Of a DNA stretch of 64,000 nt, positions 47,804 to 61,139 are shown piece by piece; within the stretch, counting starts at the first letter, position 1; every line of letters begins with the position of its first letter. The stretch is taken from positions 1-64,000 of the forward strand of contig JAEPRB010000196.1 in the NCBI GenBank assembly GCA_016758965.1. Reading direction: 5' to 3'. The translations under genes were made by a program, and so were the position numbers. The stretch is from Circinella minor (Eukaryota; Mucoromycota; Mucoromycetes; Mucorales; Lichtheimiaceae). The notes beneath the pieces were generated by a model. That model was given only the letters and a program-made list of their open reading frames with translations. It was not told the DNA's origin and made no database searches.

Positions 47804-50696
47804 TTTGTAATATGTTTAATTTTCAAAGAAAAAGATAAAAATAAACACGGAAGTTGTGTGTGTGAAAGAAGAAGGAAGAACCAGAGAGAGAGAAAGAGAG
47901 AAAGAAACAGAATATAAAAAAATGGTCACACCACAAATTTAAATATTAATGCAGATGCGGATTCGGTGAAACCCAAAAACATTTTCTTGGTAATATCGGG
48001 AGTAAATAATAAAGAGAAAGTAGTTGTATAGAATGATCCTTTCCTTTTTCCTCTGCCTCTGTTCCTCCTTCTCTTTAAACCCCCTGTAATATTAACAGCC
48101 TTTTTTCCCCTCTGGTAAGTGATAATTACACATTTTTTACGGCTTCACTACATCGTAACTTCTATTTGTAATTGACATGTGGTATCAGGAATTTTAGTAT
48201 GATTGTGTTACTTATTGGTTGCCTTGACAACATTATACAACACGCCTTTCATAAGAAAAAAAAACCTATTTAGCAAACAAAATTTTTCTGTTCATTTTGC
48301 TTCTAACAAATCAAATGGCGTAATTCAGTAATCATGAGCGGGTACAATGATAATAGTTACTGGTTTGCTTCTTTTCTTTTCTTTCTCCTTCCTTTATAAT
48401 GAAAATTGATTTACATACTGTGGTAAAAAAAAAAAAGTAGTCTGATGATTTTTTTTGGGTACTTATTTAATGTTGATGACTTGCCCGATGGGCCGGGGAT
48501 CATATACGCTATATCTACTTTATTCACCAATCCTGCTCATTCAAATTTTGTCTTGCGACCGGTTCTTTTCTTTTATTAAATTGTGTTGTCTATGATTATT
48601 ACGTATTATTATTTGTTATACAGTAGAAAAATAATTAAGTTACTTAAATTATTTACTTTCTTTATATATATATCCTTAAGTGTAACATATTATTTTTTTA
48701 TCTAAGATATTTACTTTTTTTACTAACAGTATTAGTAACATTTTATGAATGACCCATTTTTAGTTATATATATCGTATTATATAGGAAAGTGTTTTATTT
48801 ATTATGGGGAAAAGAAAAGAAATGCACTGTTCCATGGGAATATTATTATGATCTTGGGAAGGCATTTGAGATATATATATATCAGGTATATTGTACGTAT
48901 GACATGTAATATGTGTAACATACACTCAAATAACCAATAAAATCAATTATTCAAGTACTTAGTTATCCTCTGTTTTCTATCTCAAAAAATACAAATTTCA
49001 TCTTTTTCTTCGAATTTTTTACTAGTATTAAGTATAGATTATATTATATTCATTGTATATCTTCTCTATTTACTACCTACAATATGACAGATCTATGACA
49101 GATTAATTTTTAAAGAGAAGCCTTTACACATATTTTTGTGTTTTCACAACTAATTATCATTATGTACTCAGGTTTTTGGCGTGGGTTCTTTGTGTACATT
49201 AACAGCAGTTTTTTATTTTAACATATTTTATCAATTATTTTTATCATGTGAGAATTTATATGTCAGTCATGAAGTATGACACCAAGCTGTAATTATATTA
49301 TCATGCTGAATAACTGAAAAAATGTCTCACTAATAACGTTGAGAAAATGAATTGTGTAGAAACTGTATGGCTGCTTTGCAAATTCTTGGCTTATGTAATC
49401 GGGATATTTTTAAAAAATAAAGTTTTTTATCAAGTGAATGAAAACATTTTACATTATATTTCGACATATGGTTTTCAATTGTTGCAAATAGTGTACTGTT
49501 GTAGGGTAACATTGATATAGAAAATTTATTATCTAGAAATCCATATACTTAGTAGTCCAACAACATTAAAATTAATTGAATCGAGGATATATTCACATTC
49601 ATTATGGTTGTTACTTTTTGAAAGATGACAACGATCAAGCAATTACCAGCTAAACTGAAAATTTATTATTTGGAGGGAAAAAAATGCACGTACGTACGTA
49701 ATATAACGTATGAGTACGGATTAACAAGTTCTGTTATTGTCTGATAAAAACTATATTGAGAATAAAAAAAGTTTTCCGTGATATATCAAATATAAACATG
49801 GATCATCACATCAGATAAACGTGTGATTATATCAATTAAAACAACAAGTTATACATATATATATAAATATTTATAATACTACCTATACTTACAATATTGA
49901 AATATGAACAAAAAATGGTCAAGTTGTTTTAGACTATAGGAAATAGTGGATATATTATCGTGTGTTGGATAATTGTATGATGGTTGTAGTGTACCCCAAT
50001 CCAAGGGCCCCCTTCTTTGAAGTATTTTTGTTTAGATGCACAGTAAGATATATATAAATATATATAGTCAAAGATAAATTATTACCCATTATTTTATCCC
50101 CACGTATTACATTTATAAACCAGGCAAGCAGCAAATAAACAATATAACTTCTCTTTTTTGAAACAGACAGCTCAGGATGTCATTATGGAAGATATATATA
50201 TATATATCAAATTTACCCAGAAAATATAACACCTCTCATTAAGCCAATGCACCTAATGAACAATAGTAATATATAGTATGTTGTATTGTACACTCTTTTT
50301 TTTATATTAACCACAAATACGTATTTTTTTTTTAAAAAAAAACTCTTCTTCATTATTATTTTTTTATAATAAAATCATTGCAAGGCCACAGAACCCTTAT
50401 ACCATTTTTTAAAGTAAAACATAGAGCTTTGGTCTATTTGATACCTACTCTAGATCGTCACCAAAGCTCAAAACGTAGGATCCGATTTATAATTCGAATA
50501 AAAAAAACAATGTACAAGTAGTTTACCGCATAATAGATGAAATTTGATCCTTTGAACAATAAAGTTGTCATGTAAACCCTGAATACGTTTTATTTTTAAA
50601 CCAAAAAAAATCTGTTAACAGTGTTTAATTGATTGTCTTTGGCTTGCGCAGCTAATCATTCTTGTACACATATCGATGTTGTTTACCATTCGATTA
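47804..50696. other. Gene-poor AT-rich region
   Basis: No gene supported. Purine-rich tracts (AGAGAGAGAAAGAGAG, near 47883) and many AT microsatellites occur. A phrase TAGTGTACCCC near 49988 recurs near 32468. No tRNA or structured RNA was recognised. Confidence 0.5.
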
Positions 50697-50872
50697 CAGT
50701 AAAACCCCGTTTTTTGCACCCTCGATTTTTGCACACCCCCTCTTTTTGCACACCTTTTGGTCACAATCCCACTTTGATTTTACTATGTTTTCAACCCCAC
50801 TTTTTGCACACCCCCGGTTTTTGCACTGCTTTCGAGCCAAATCCCACCTGTGCAAAAAACGGGGTTCAACTG
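50697..50872 (+). mobile_element. Complete pogo-like MITE (176 bp) with TA target duplication
   Basis: The element is flanked by TA at 50695-50696 and 50873-50874. Its 23-bp terminal inverted repeats differ at only two positions. Both contain ACCCCGTTTTTTGCAC and begin CAGT. Inside are several shorter CCCC-TTTTTGCACAC repeats. TA duplication and CAGT ends are typical of Tc1/mariner-pogo elements. It has no coding capacity, so it would need a transposase from elsewhere. Confidence 0.92.
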
Positions 50873-52223
50873 TATACTATTCAGCAACAGGGTGTCATAG
50901 CAACTGAGTACACCATCATTTTTTAATATATGAGCGACCGTAAACGTAATTTTGTAGAGTACGTAATAAGTAAGAAAGAATAATAGCCACTCAATATTAT
51001 ATATACAATATAATTGTTGTTGACTGTGTCAAACACACGTTGGCAATTGACTTAGAAAACAAGTCAATCCACTCTTATAAGATAGGTTGGTTGCGTCCCT
51101 TCCTCCCTCATTAGCTTTAACCCCGCCGCACGGGTTGCCTGGGAGATTTTATATTGAAAGATAGTACATACTACCCAATTTTGGTAATTCAATCGCTGCT
51201 CGGAACCGTTTGTTCCCGCCGTCTGGTACGTACGTATAAAAAAAAGGATAAAAAAAAGAAAAAGAAAAGCCTTCTCTACTTCTTTCTCATCAGCCCTCGT
51301 CCCCTTTTTTTTTTACTTCTTCTAAATAATGATATATCAAAATCTTTTTTTTTCGTTTTTTATACATACCTATTCTTTAATTATTGTCACATTTGTTATA
51401 AATAAAAGTCTGAATTATTATTAAAAATGGAGATCGGGAAAACAAATGAAAAAAAAAATAGATCAGCTTATTATAGAAATGATGACAACGAAAATTTTCT
51501 GGTTTTTTAATTTATTAAAATATAATAATTAAGCAACAAGATATATGTTCATTTTTTATTTAGGGATTGATCATCGTATTCAATTTGAATAATAATAAGT
51601 CTTTATTATTATTATGTACACAATTATAACAAAGTTATGTAAAGAAAAGGGGGAAAAGGGGTCTTGGGATTATTTTTTGGGGGAGCAAGGGAAAAAAGTG
51701 GGGAGTGGATGTGCGGACAGACACACTTTCTAATATTGCTATCATCGCTATTATTATTATTATTATTTGCCTCTCTCTCTTTTTTTTTTCTCTTCTTTCT
51801 TCTCACATATCATTGTGCAACCATTTCCCAACGCACGATCCTTTTGGCCTGGCTGTGTGTTCTCCTCTTTAGAACAACCATAAACCGAAAATCGCACACA
51901 CAACATATTTACAACAACAACAAAAAAAAAAACTTCTCTTCCTCTTGTTCTTCCCTCTTTTTTTTTTTCTTTAATTCTTTTTCTTACTTTCTTACTTCTT
52001 TTTCATAAAAAAACAACAAATCCTTTAACGACAACAACAACAAAGAAGTAGCCTTTTTAATACTTGTATATTTTTCTTCTTTCAACTACAAAAATACACA
52101 CATACTCTCTCTTCTCCCCCCCCCCTTTTTTTTTAATTTTCCTAAAAAACCCTATTGGCCTGTCTACTTGTCTTGACCTGTTGAAAGTTGTTATTATTAT
52201 TTTTTTGTTTCAACAAATATATA
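50873..52223. other. Promoter-side intergenic region of the 52.2-kb gene
   Basis: A somewhat more GC-rich island lies near 51100-51235 (CCCGCCGCACGGGTTGCC and around). Long pyrimidine tracts run from 51770 to 52130, directly before the start codon, as in other fungal promoters here. No gene supported. Confidence 0.5.
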
Positions 52224-53525
52224 ATGTCAACAACTATATCCTCTTACCGAGCATCAATGTCAATTGACGACCCTACTACTACTATCACTAATAATAATAA
52301 CAATAATATTAACAATAATGACTCATTACAACAAGAACAACAACGTCCAACATTAAATCGTCGTTTTTCTTCTGCTTCTGTCATTGCACAAATTACACTT
52401 TTAGGTTATCCACCAAAGATTCAACCGCAATCTTCTGCCACGAGGGATCAGGGTCGAGGTGGTACTACTTCCCGCCGTTCCCTTCGACCCCATTCACCTA
52501 TTACAACCACTAACAATACAACAACAACAAATGACATTAGTTTTTGTCCTCCGTCAGTTCGGGATTATACAGAATTAGATGCTGTTGACCAAGAAGCAGG
52601 TTGTATTCTAATCGCATTGTCCAACCATGATCCGAATAAAACAACTGCTAAAGCAACTGAACTGTTGACAAAGGTTTGTTTTTTATTCCATTTATTGGGA
52701 GTGTTTTGAGTGAGTCAGGAGCAAATAACAAACATAAATAATGGACAATATTTATAAAATAACAAACATTTAAATGATATATATAATGATTATGTATATA
52801 AAATATCACAGTCAGTGGTAACAAAAAGTGATGTAGAAAGTACATCTAGTAGTAGCAGCAGTAGTAGTAGTAGCAGTGCAAGTAGTAGTAGCGCAACAAG
52901 TACACCTATAAAAAGTCCTACAACCAGCAATGGTGGCAATTCAATGTCAATCAGTAATTTACTAGGTAAAAAGAAAAATACAATAACAACATTTAAATAA
53001 TCTTTTACTCTATGTTATTAATCAAGTAATTAAACTACAGGCAATAATAATAACAATCATAATAATAGCGGTTCATTGACATCTGTAAGTCTCATATATG
53101 TATTTCATGAGGAGAGAAAGGGAAAGAAAAAAATTGTTTTTTTTTTGGGAAATGAAGTTTGGCATGTTCTGATATGTGTATTTTTTTTTTTGGGGGGGGG
53201 AGGGGATTTTATAAGAATGAAAAAAAAAAGGTTGGGGGAGGAGTGAAAGGAATTATGATATATGGTTTTGAAGTTAAAAAGTAAAAAAAAAATAGAATGA
53301 TAATAGTAATTTACATATTTCATAAACTTATTTAGCTTCAACATGACTCAAGTCAAGGAGTAGTACAATCGGAGAACTCTGCTATAAATTCGGCTAATAA
53401 TAATAGTAATGTGACCTGGCAAGAAGAAAGTATGTATTTTATTTTATTATTTGTAACACTATCATATTGATCTTTTTTCACTTCATTCCCCCCACGTTTC
53501 CTAAATATCAAAAAATGAATTAACT

Positions 53526-53559
<34 letters not shown>

Positions 53560-55345
53560 TTCATCTATATATAATACACCTAATGATCTTTCAACAGAGT
53601 CAGATCCTATTATGATTCTAGCGGCGGCGGCGGCGGCAGTAAATGAAGAAGATGAAAATAACAAAGTAGCATCATTGTCGTCCGATCATAATGATATGCG
53701 ATCATATAGTAAGTCAACTCGTTCTTATTATTGGATGAGAAAGAGAAGGAGGTGTAAGAAAAGGAAATGGAAACGGCGTAAAAGTACAATTGTTTATATA
53801 TAAACAAACTTTAAATGATGAAACAAATTATTGTTATTATTAGGTTATTCTCATGAATCGGAAGAAACGAAACCACCTACAAAACGTAAATGGCATGGTT
53901 ACCATTATAATACTACTAATGAGCAAGGTCAATCTATGATTGAAGATCCAAATGAATTATACAGTGACAAGCGTCATCGATATAACCATCCTCATCATCA
54001 CCAAGCAGCAAGAGCATCGGCAGCACCAGAAAACACGTGGCAACAAGATCTATCGTCGCATGAGGTATATTTATATATTTATTTTTAATGTTTGTGTATA
54101 AAAAAAAGAGTGAATTGCTTTTTTATTAATCCACTTTCCTCTAAATACATAATGTCTATTGATATTCTATATAAATATAATAATAGTTGGATAGACGTTC
54201 AAGTGCTTCAAAGAATGCTTTTTCATGGCAGTATTTATCCATGGTAAAATATTAAGATAATAATTAGGGGTTAAAAAAAGAAGAAGAGAATAATAGATAG
54301 AAGAAGAATGGATGATATCTTTTGTATTGGTTTTTTTACTTACTAAATTGTTTAGAAACAGAACCCGAGAATTAAGCGAAATGCAATGCATGCATACATC
54401 ACATATATGATTTATACCGATATGACCCATGCACGTTCTGTAAGTTCAGCATAGTATAACTATTATTTTTATATTTCTCATATAAAATCTTTTAAATGTT
54501 TAATTATATATTTTGACGATATTAACCCTTTTTACTCCTTTTTTTTTGTTAATCTTGGGGAATTTCCTGTATTATAGCGTTCTGACAGTAAACCCGTATC
54601 TTTGAAAAGCAATTATCCACGTGATAGTGCCGCGTCTTCACCTGTTCCAGCATCAACAACAACAAGAATAGCTCGTAGTAGTACTACGGTTTCTGCTTCT
54701 AATGGACCCGGTAGCATATCAAGTACTCCTACTGCAACTGGTCAATATAGTCCTAGTCGCGGATATCGATTTCAGTCTAACGAAGACGACCGAACATCTT
54801 CAATACCACCAACAACAACAACTAATAATACAGCTTATTATAGTAATAGGAAGTCGGCCGATCCACCTACGAGTAACAGACAACCACAACCATCTTCAAC
54901 AAATATTACAGAAAGCAATAATAATCCAACTTCGGCATATCCAACTTCGGGACATACCGACATGACCATACAGTATTCTTCTTTAGAGAGTAGCACAAGT
55001 AATCATCCACCGCTCCCACCGCAATCCTCATCAGAATCACCATCCTGGTATCGATCATCTTCTAGTAATACTTCTACTTACATGCAACCACCCCCTCCAT
55101 TATCTTCATCATCATCATCCAATAACAATGATCGAATGCATTCACCTGCGCCACCTCCTCCACAACCACCCAATTTATCTTCAACAGCTATTGTTGATAG
55201 GCCCTTGACAGCATTTTTATGGGATGATAATAGTAATAATAATCATAGCAATATTACTTCAACCAAACATCATTCACGACAAGATAGTAGTATTGCACTT
55301 CCACCACTACCATTTGCAAAATCATCACCATCTCCTCACATATAA
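52224..55345 (+). CDS. 673-aa Ser/Asn/Thr-rich protein, possibly a nuclear regulator
   Basis: Nine exons (52224-52673, 52812-52965, 53041-53084, 53336-53429, 53559-53708, 53844-54064, 54187-54243, 54356-54439, 54578-55345) close in phase to 673 aa. The start was chosen at MSTTISSYRAS rather than at an upstream in-frame ATG at 52188, which would add Leu/Phe-rich residues from the T-rich leader. Ordered islands are YTELDAVDQEAGCILIALSN (about 113-132) and the block KQNPRIKRNAMHAYITYMIY followed by TDMTHARS (about 390-417). Between and after them are poly-Ser, poly-Ala and Pro-rich tracts. No catalytic motif or membrane span is seen. The function is unknown, and a regulatory nuclear role is a guess from composition. 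Confidence 0.8.
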
Positions 55346-57810
55346 CTTTGAGAAATAAAGGAATATTTTTTTTTTACTCTTCTCTTATCTTTATATCCAT
55401 CTCACCTTATTTTAATTTTTTGATCATACATGCACACACTTTTATAAAGAAAATTTATAACATATTTTGGCATCGTAAAGGCAACAAAAAAAATATCACC
55501 ACCCCCTTTTCCTAAACAACCATATTACCTTTTTTTTTTTTTTTTTTTTTTTGTAAACCGTTTGTTTTTTTTTTCTACAACCGTAACTCGTTCTCTTTCC
55601 TTTTTTTCTTTCGTCTACTTTGTTTATTGTTTTTTTTTTTCATGTTTTGTATACATATCCTTTTTTTTTATTATTTTTTTTTGGAAAAAAATATTACTTA
55701 AAATAATGAGATTATTATAATTCAAAATGATCAGTATTAAATTTTTTATTTCAGTGTAATAAAATAAAATAAAAATGAATGTTTACCTATGTGGGATGAT
55801 TGTTTCTTTTTGGTTTGCCGATCATTCATTGTTTTAAATAACATACCACATGTGTAATTTATTACATGTCAAATGAATTATTAGTTCTTACTATATATAC
55901 TAATAACAAGCTACAATAACTATAATTATTTGTTTCTTGATCATAGCAAAAAGTTGAAAACGATCATCCGTTCACACAGTTCATCCAGATGATTTCTTTT
56001 TGTTTTAAGTATTACAAACAAACAACCGAACGAGCGAGCGAGCGAAAAAAAAAAATGTATCAAACACCAAACAAATCATTATTTTCATATGAGATGCAGC
56101 ATCAGCAGTAATATAAAAGAGTAAAAAAGGATCCCATTTAAAAACTTTACACTTCTGTTGAAAAGAAGATGCTTGATTAGCAAAAAAGAAAAAAAAAAGA
56201 TCACTCATCATTCTTTATATCTTCCTTCTCAATCTAATTCTAACATCATTTTATAGAGCGGAAAAAAAAGTAATAATAATGATGTGAAAAGATTATTATC
56301 ATCTTTTTAAAGATAACCTTTATTGCTGTTCAGTGTACTTTAGTATAAAATGGAATTAAACAATAATATTGGTGCTATTGTTGTTAAAGTGCTTTATAAA
56401 CATTTGTTCTCTCTTTTATTTTTAGTCTCTTCAGTCTTCTTCTTTTTTAGTTGCTAATTGAATGCTCCGATCTGTCACACATATTGATAGCGTCTCGTAT
56501 CACTTGAAAATGAAAAGAAAAAAAAAACGCCCTTCCGCCTACTCTCTCTTTGAAAGACCATACATTTTATTTCTATTCATTTCTGTTGTACATAGGATAA
56601 TGATAACATTCCCTCCTCCCCCGAAAAAAAACAGATAATTAAAATGCGTGGTTGTTATGGAGATTCTCATTTGTTGTCATGATTATTCTTCTTTTATTTT
56701 TATTTTTTATAAAAAAAAAAAAGGGTAGTAAAAAAGAAAATAAAAAGAGGTAATTTATCCCATATTTTAGGTCGTGCATGTATCATTTTGTGACAACGTA
56801 CATTTGTTACTTTGTGTAACCTAATGACAGATTTTTTTGATTTGGCGCAAAAAACGGAAGGCTCCGGTCGTCATGCCCTTCACTTTTTTCATCAATTAAC
56901 CACCTTCAATCATTTTTTTTTTTTATAAAATCTTTGTCGTACTCGTGTATTAACTTATTATAATAAGATTTTTTTCGCTTTCTTTTGACAAAAAACTCGA
57001 ATATATAAAGATAAAAAAAAAGATTGAGGAAGATATTATGTCATTGCTCAGACCAAAAAAAGGATAGTTAATGAGAAGAAAGCGCGCACTCAACATTAAT
57101 AAATCCCATTTTTGTGAAATGTTGAAAGAAAAGAAAAATGAAAGAGAGACTTTTTGTGATGTGTCACAACGGCTTTGATCTTTTTGTTGTTAAGATGTTA
57201 TTATCCTCATCTTTGGAAACAGTGTACACATTACACAATCACAATCATACACTTAAAACTTATAACATATTTTGATTTGTTGTTATGTTGTTGAAAAAAG
57301 TTTGGGGGGAGGGATGTTTTGTTACATGAGTTTTCAAAGGGGGACAAGAAAAAAAAAGAAAATGTTGAATGATAGTTGTAAAAGCAGGACTAAAAGGGGT
57401 TTATAAAGGGGGAAAAGGTGCGGAAATGAAGCTGCAAAACAACTAAGAAAAAGTGGAGGAAGATCCGGGTGCCTTCACTTTCAATGTGAAGCACTTTACA
57501 CAAGAAATTTTGCACGGTCCTCTTTTTTCCCTCTTTTATTTTTTTCTCTTTTATTCACTGCACACGTCCTCTCTCTCTTTTTCTCTTTCTCGCTTTCTTT
57601 TTCATTAACAAATCTTTTTCTCTCTTTCCCCTCTTACTTCCTCCGCAAGCGTTTCGAACCCATACAGTATTTTTTATATTTTTGTGAAGAATTATTTTCT
57701 TTTCACACGCTTTCTTATTTTTTTTTCTTTCTCTTTTTTTCTCCTTTCTTTTTATTTTTATTGGTAAAACGAAACAAAAAAAAAAGTTGTGTTGAACGTA
57801 CTACATTGTC
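55346..57810. other. Intergenic region with very long T tracts
   Basis: No gene supported. Poly-T runs near 55530-55552 and extended pyrimidine tracts at 57530-57760 lead into the kinase gene and probably form its promoter and 5' leader. A CGAGCGAGCGAGCG repeat lies near 56030. Confidence 0.5.
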
Positions 57811-60366
57811 ATGACGATCGCGACGACGAGTGAAGGTTATCCACAGTTACGTAGTGACCCTTCACACGGAAGTACAGCAACTGCCGATTCTTCTCGCGTC
57901 CTCGGCTCTACATCTACTGGTCGTACATCAGCACGCTCGTTATCCAATAAAAGAGCATCCGGTTCCCAGGTACAACAGTTATCACGCCCATCATCTGCTC
58001 GAAATCACTCATCACCACCTTCTTCACCGACTATCGCCGTTCCGTTTTCCGCTGCCCGCGCCACCGCTGCTAGTTTAAGAAAACAGCGTTCAATATTTAA
58101 ACCACCAGAAGATGTCAAGGTAAAAATAAAATAAATAAAAATAATAGTTCATCTTTCTCTAGTTTCTTAATTATTATTGTATCTTGTCTTGCATACATAA
58201 ATAATTCATGAAAAAAAAAATATCTGTACCTAAATTTTTTTTAATAGTCTCTCTGGCGATCACCTGGATGTAACTGTCAAATCCCCGATATTATTAAAGA
58301 AGCTTATCAACGCGTTCATCAACAATTACATCAGCATGTTCATTCAATAGTTAACAAAAAAGAAGAAGACTCAAACATTGCTATACACAAGGTATAATTT
58401 ATACTTTAAGTATAAAAAAAAACAAAAAACAAAAAGTTGGATGTTTACTATGAAATATATATTAATAATAATATATATTTAGTAATAATTCATCTCCCCC
58501 ACATCACATCACATCACACAGAAAAAAAAAAGAAAACTGATTATTATTATTATTATTATTTTTATTTAAATATACATGCATTATTATCATTAATTTTGGT
58601 TATTATTATTATTATTATTGTCCACCTGGAACCAGGATCCATGGCGTCCCGTTTTAAGATCACCTGACATTTTGCCATTACCACCTATCACCAAAGCCCC
58701 AAAACAACATGCCGTATTTGATGCCAAGGTCCGGAAAGTTTTACCTCGTTCCAAGATATTGGAACTAAACCCACGCGATGTTTATGTTGGCATGGAACGT
58801 GTTGGTAGTGGGTGAGTAATTTATTATAAAAATATTTTTTTTTCTTTTTTCTTTTTTCTTTTTTATTACCATATAAAAAAACATGTCCTTCCCTTTAACA
58901 TGTCCAAAAAAAAATATTAGTGTTTCTAAAAAGTGACGACAAAAAAAAAAATACAAATACGAATAATAATAATTTTAGGGCCAATGGTGCAGTGATCAGT
59001 GCTAGTAAACGATCTAGTAAAAAAAACCAAGTAGCAATAAAACGTTGTTATATCGAAGATCATGATACACATCATCATACATATATTTTACGAGAATTAC
59101 GTATTATGGGATGTATGTCGCATCCCAATTTAATCCAATTAACAGAAGCTTGTATGTGGGGCGATTATTTATGGATGGCTATGGAATTAATGACTTGTTC
59201 TGTATTTGGACTATTATTCAATGTAAGTGTTGGGCTACCAGAAAGTTATGCTGTTCGTATTGCACAAGAGGTGAGTGATCTTTTTTTTTTTTTTTTTTTT
59301 TTTGTCACTTCATTTTCTTTTTTCTTTTCTTTATCGAAAGATTGTTAAAATTATATAAAATTTTGAACGTTTTTATTATTATTATTACTTTTATTATTTT
59401 ACTAATCTGTTTTGATGACGAACGCCGGGAAAAAAACATGCATAATTCATGTATATATGTAGTGTTTAGAAGGTTTGGTTTATCTTCATGCACGTAACTA
59501 CATACATCGAGATGTAAAGTGTGAAAATATCTTGCTTAGCCGCACTGGTCAAGTTAAAGTCGGTAAGATCCACCGATATAAATTATTAACTATTATTTTG
59601 TTTTATTAGTCCTTATTTTGTTTATATTTTGTTTGTAATTTCCATATTCATGTATAGCTTATTTGTTCTTTTAATTTTTTTTTTTGTTTTAGCTGACTTT
59701 GGACTTGCAACGCCTTTAAATAAGACTAATTCCGCTAGATTGGGTACTGCCAAGGTAAAAGAAAACAACTTATATGTATACTTGCATCATTAATGATTAT
59801 TGGTCAGAGTTTTTTTTTTTTTTTTTCACTTACCCTCTTTTTTCTATTCCTATTTAGTGGATGGCACCTGAAGTTGTATCGGAAACACCTTATACAGAAA
59901 ATGTCGATGTTTGGTCATTAGCTATCACTATCATTGAGATGATGGATCGTGTACCACCGCTTTATTATCTTGATGGTAATCGTGAAATCTTTGCAGAGAT
60001 CTTATACGGACAACAACCAAACTTTAATTTTGCAATGCCCTCACCTGCTATGTCGGAGCTTATTGCTTGGATGCTGGATTCAGATGGAAAACGCCGTCCA
60101 GGTGCTAAATGCGTATTGACGGTAATGTATCCATCCCCCCCCCATCGACTTGATATGCAGTCAGAGGTGCATAGACATTCGTATATTGTATTATAGGATA
60201 GCAACTAATTGGTTCATAATATTATATATATATATATATATAGCGTATCAAACAAGAGACAATGGGTGGAGGACTTAAATGTGCACGTCCTTCTGATTTG
60301 GGTTCACTTGTTCAAGAAGTATTTCCTGAACAACAGCAAACGCAAAAGGAAAAACAAAAATTATAA
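57811..60366 (+). CDS. Ste20/PAK-like serine/threonine protein kinase
   Basis: Eight exons (57811-58119, 58248-58391, 58636-58811, 58979-59270, 59463-59562, 59693-59754, 59858-60121, 60244-60366) close in phase to 489 aa. A Ser/Thr-rich N-terminus precedes a kinase domain from about residue 197. Seen in order: a glycine-rich loop split by an intron (VGSGANGAV), catalytic Lys in QVAIKRC, the gatekeeper region [36 protein letters not shown], then LGTAKWMAPEVV and [12 protein letters not shown]. The GT-x-x-WMAPEV pattern and SLxITxIEM point to the Ste20 group. No CRIB motif is visible, so it is not a classical PAK. A GTAAGT inside exon 4 (59223) could be an alternative donor. Its pathway is unknown. 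Confidence 0.9.
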
Positions 60367-60896
60367 GTTCCTTTTTTGACACATTATCATCTTAATTCCC
60401 ACATAATAACTTAATTCTGTTAGCTGTATAATCTCTCTATTTTTCTACAAAAAGAATTATCTTCTTGTCCCAATCTCTTCCTCTGTTTTTTTTTGTATAT
60501 AACAACATTTAGGTCTTAATCTAACTCTTTCTATCTCATTCTCTTATTATTTTATCGCTATTCTTCTCTCTTGTTTTTTTTTGTTTGTAAATACTTACTG
60601 CCTGTCCCTTAATTATTTTTATTATTCCTATTATTTCTTACTATTATTTCTTACTATTATTATTATTATTATAAACTATAACCTTTTTTTTCGCTTGTTT
60701 TTTTTTTTTTTTACCAAATGGGTTTGATAATTTATTTTTTGATCAAAATAATGGCCCATGAATATTTATATACATATAGAAAAATGAAAGATTTGGTATA
60801 ATAAAAAACAATATTAATAATAATAACAAGGTATTTATCATTATTAATATTTTATTTGTTGTCGCTGACGTTGAGAAAAAAAAATGTAAAGGTTGT
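60367..60896. other. Convergent 3' intergenic region
   Basis: T-rich, with (ATT)n-like repeats near 60630-60670 and poly-T near 60698. It should contain the 3' ends of the kinase gene and the coiled-coil gene. No gene supported. Confidence 0.5.
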
Positions 60897-61139
60897 TTAT
60901 TGTTGTTGCGTAGTTGTTGATTCTTTTGCTTTGTCGTTCTGAATTTCGGTCATTTCAGCTAAAAGTGCATCCACCTTGGCCATTAAGTTACCAGTTTTTG
61001 ATTCAACTTGATCCATCAAGTTTTCAGCATCTTCAGCTTCTTTAAGCCATTTTCGCATTTCAAAATCAGTGTTATCACCACTACCACCTTCAGGTACAAT
61101 GGAAATCTTTTTATCCGAATTTATAAGTGATGGAGACAT
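60897..61139 (-). CDS. 80-aa coiled-coil protein
   Basis: A single exon starts at ATG 61139-61137. An upstream in-frame ATG at 61196 would add a Lys-rich leader and is less likely. The protein starts MSPSLINSDKKISIVPEGGS, then has a coiled-coil with heptad spacing (ENLMDQVESKTGNLMAKVDA, then LLAEM) and ends in a polar Thr/Gln tail. The helix weakly resembles the bublin/UPF0184 coiled-coil family. This is a comparison from memory and could be coincidence. It is divergent from the enoyl-CoA hydratase gene. No signal or membrane segment is seen. Confidence 0.7.
   Translation of the reverse strand: MSPSLINSDKKISIVPEGGSGDNTDFEMRKWLKEAEDAENLMDQVESKTGNLMAKVDALLAEMTEIQNDKAKESTTTQQQ

Noticed and set aside
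51100..51240. GC-richer patch considered as a structured RNA gene
   Set aside because: No convincing stem set or known RNA motif could be traced by eye.
57640..57665. TTTCGAACCC resembling a tRNA T-arm
   Set aside because: No acceptor, D-arm or anticodon pairing could be placed around it; it lies in a pyrimidine-rich promoter.
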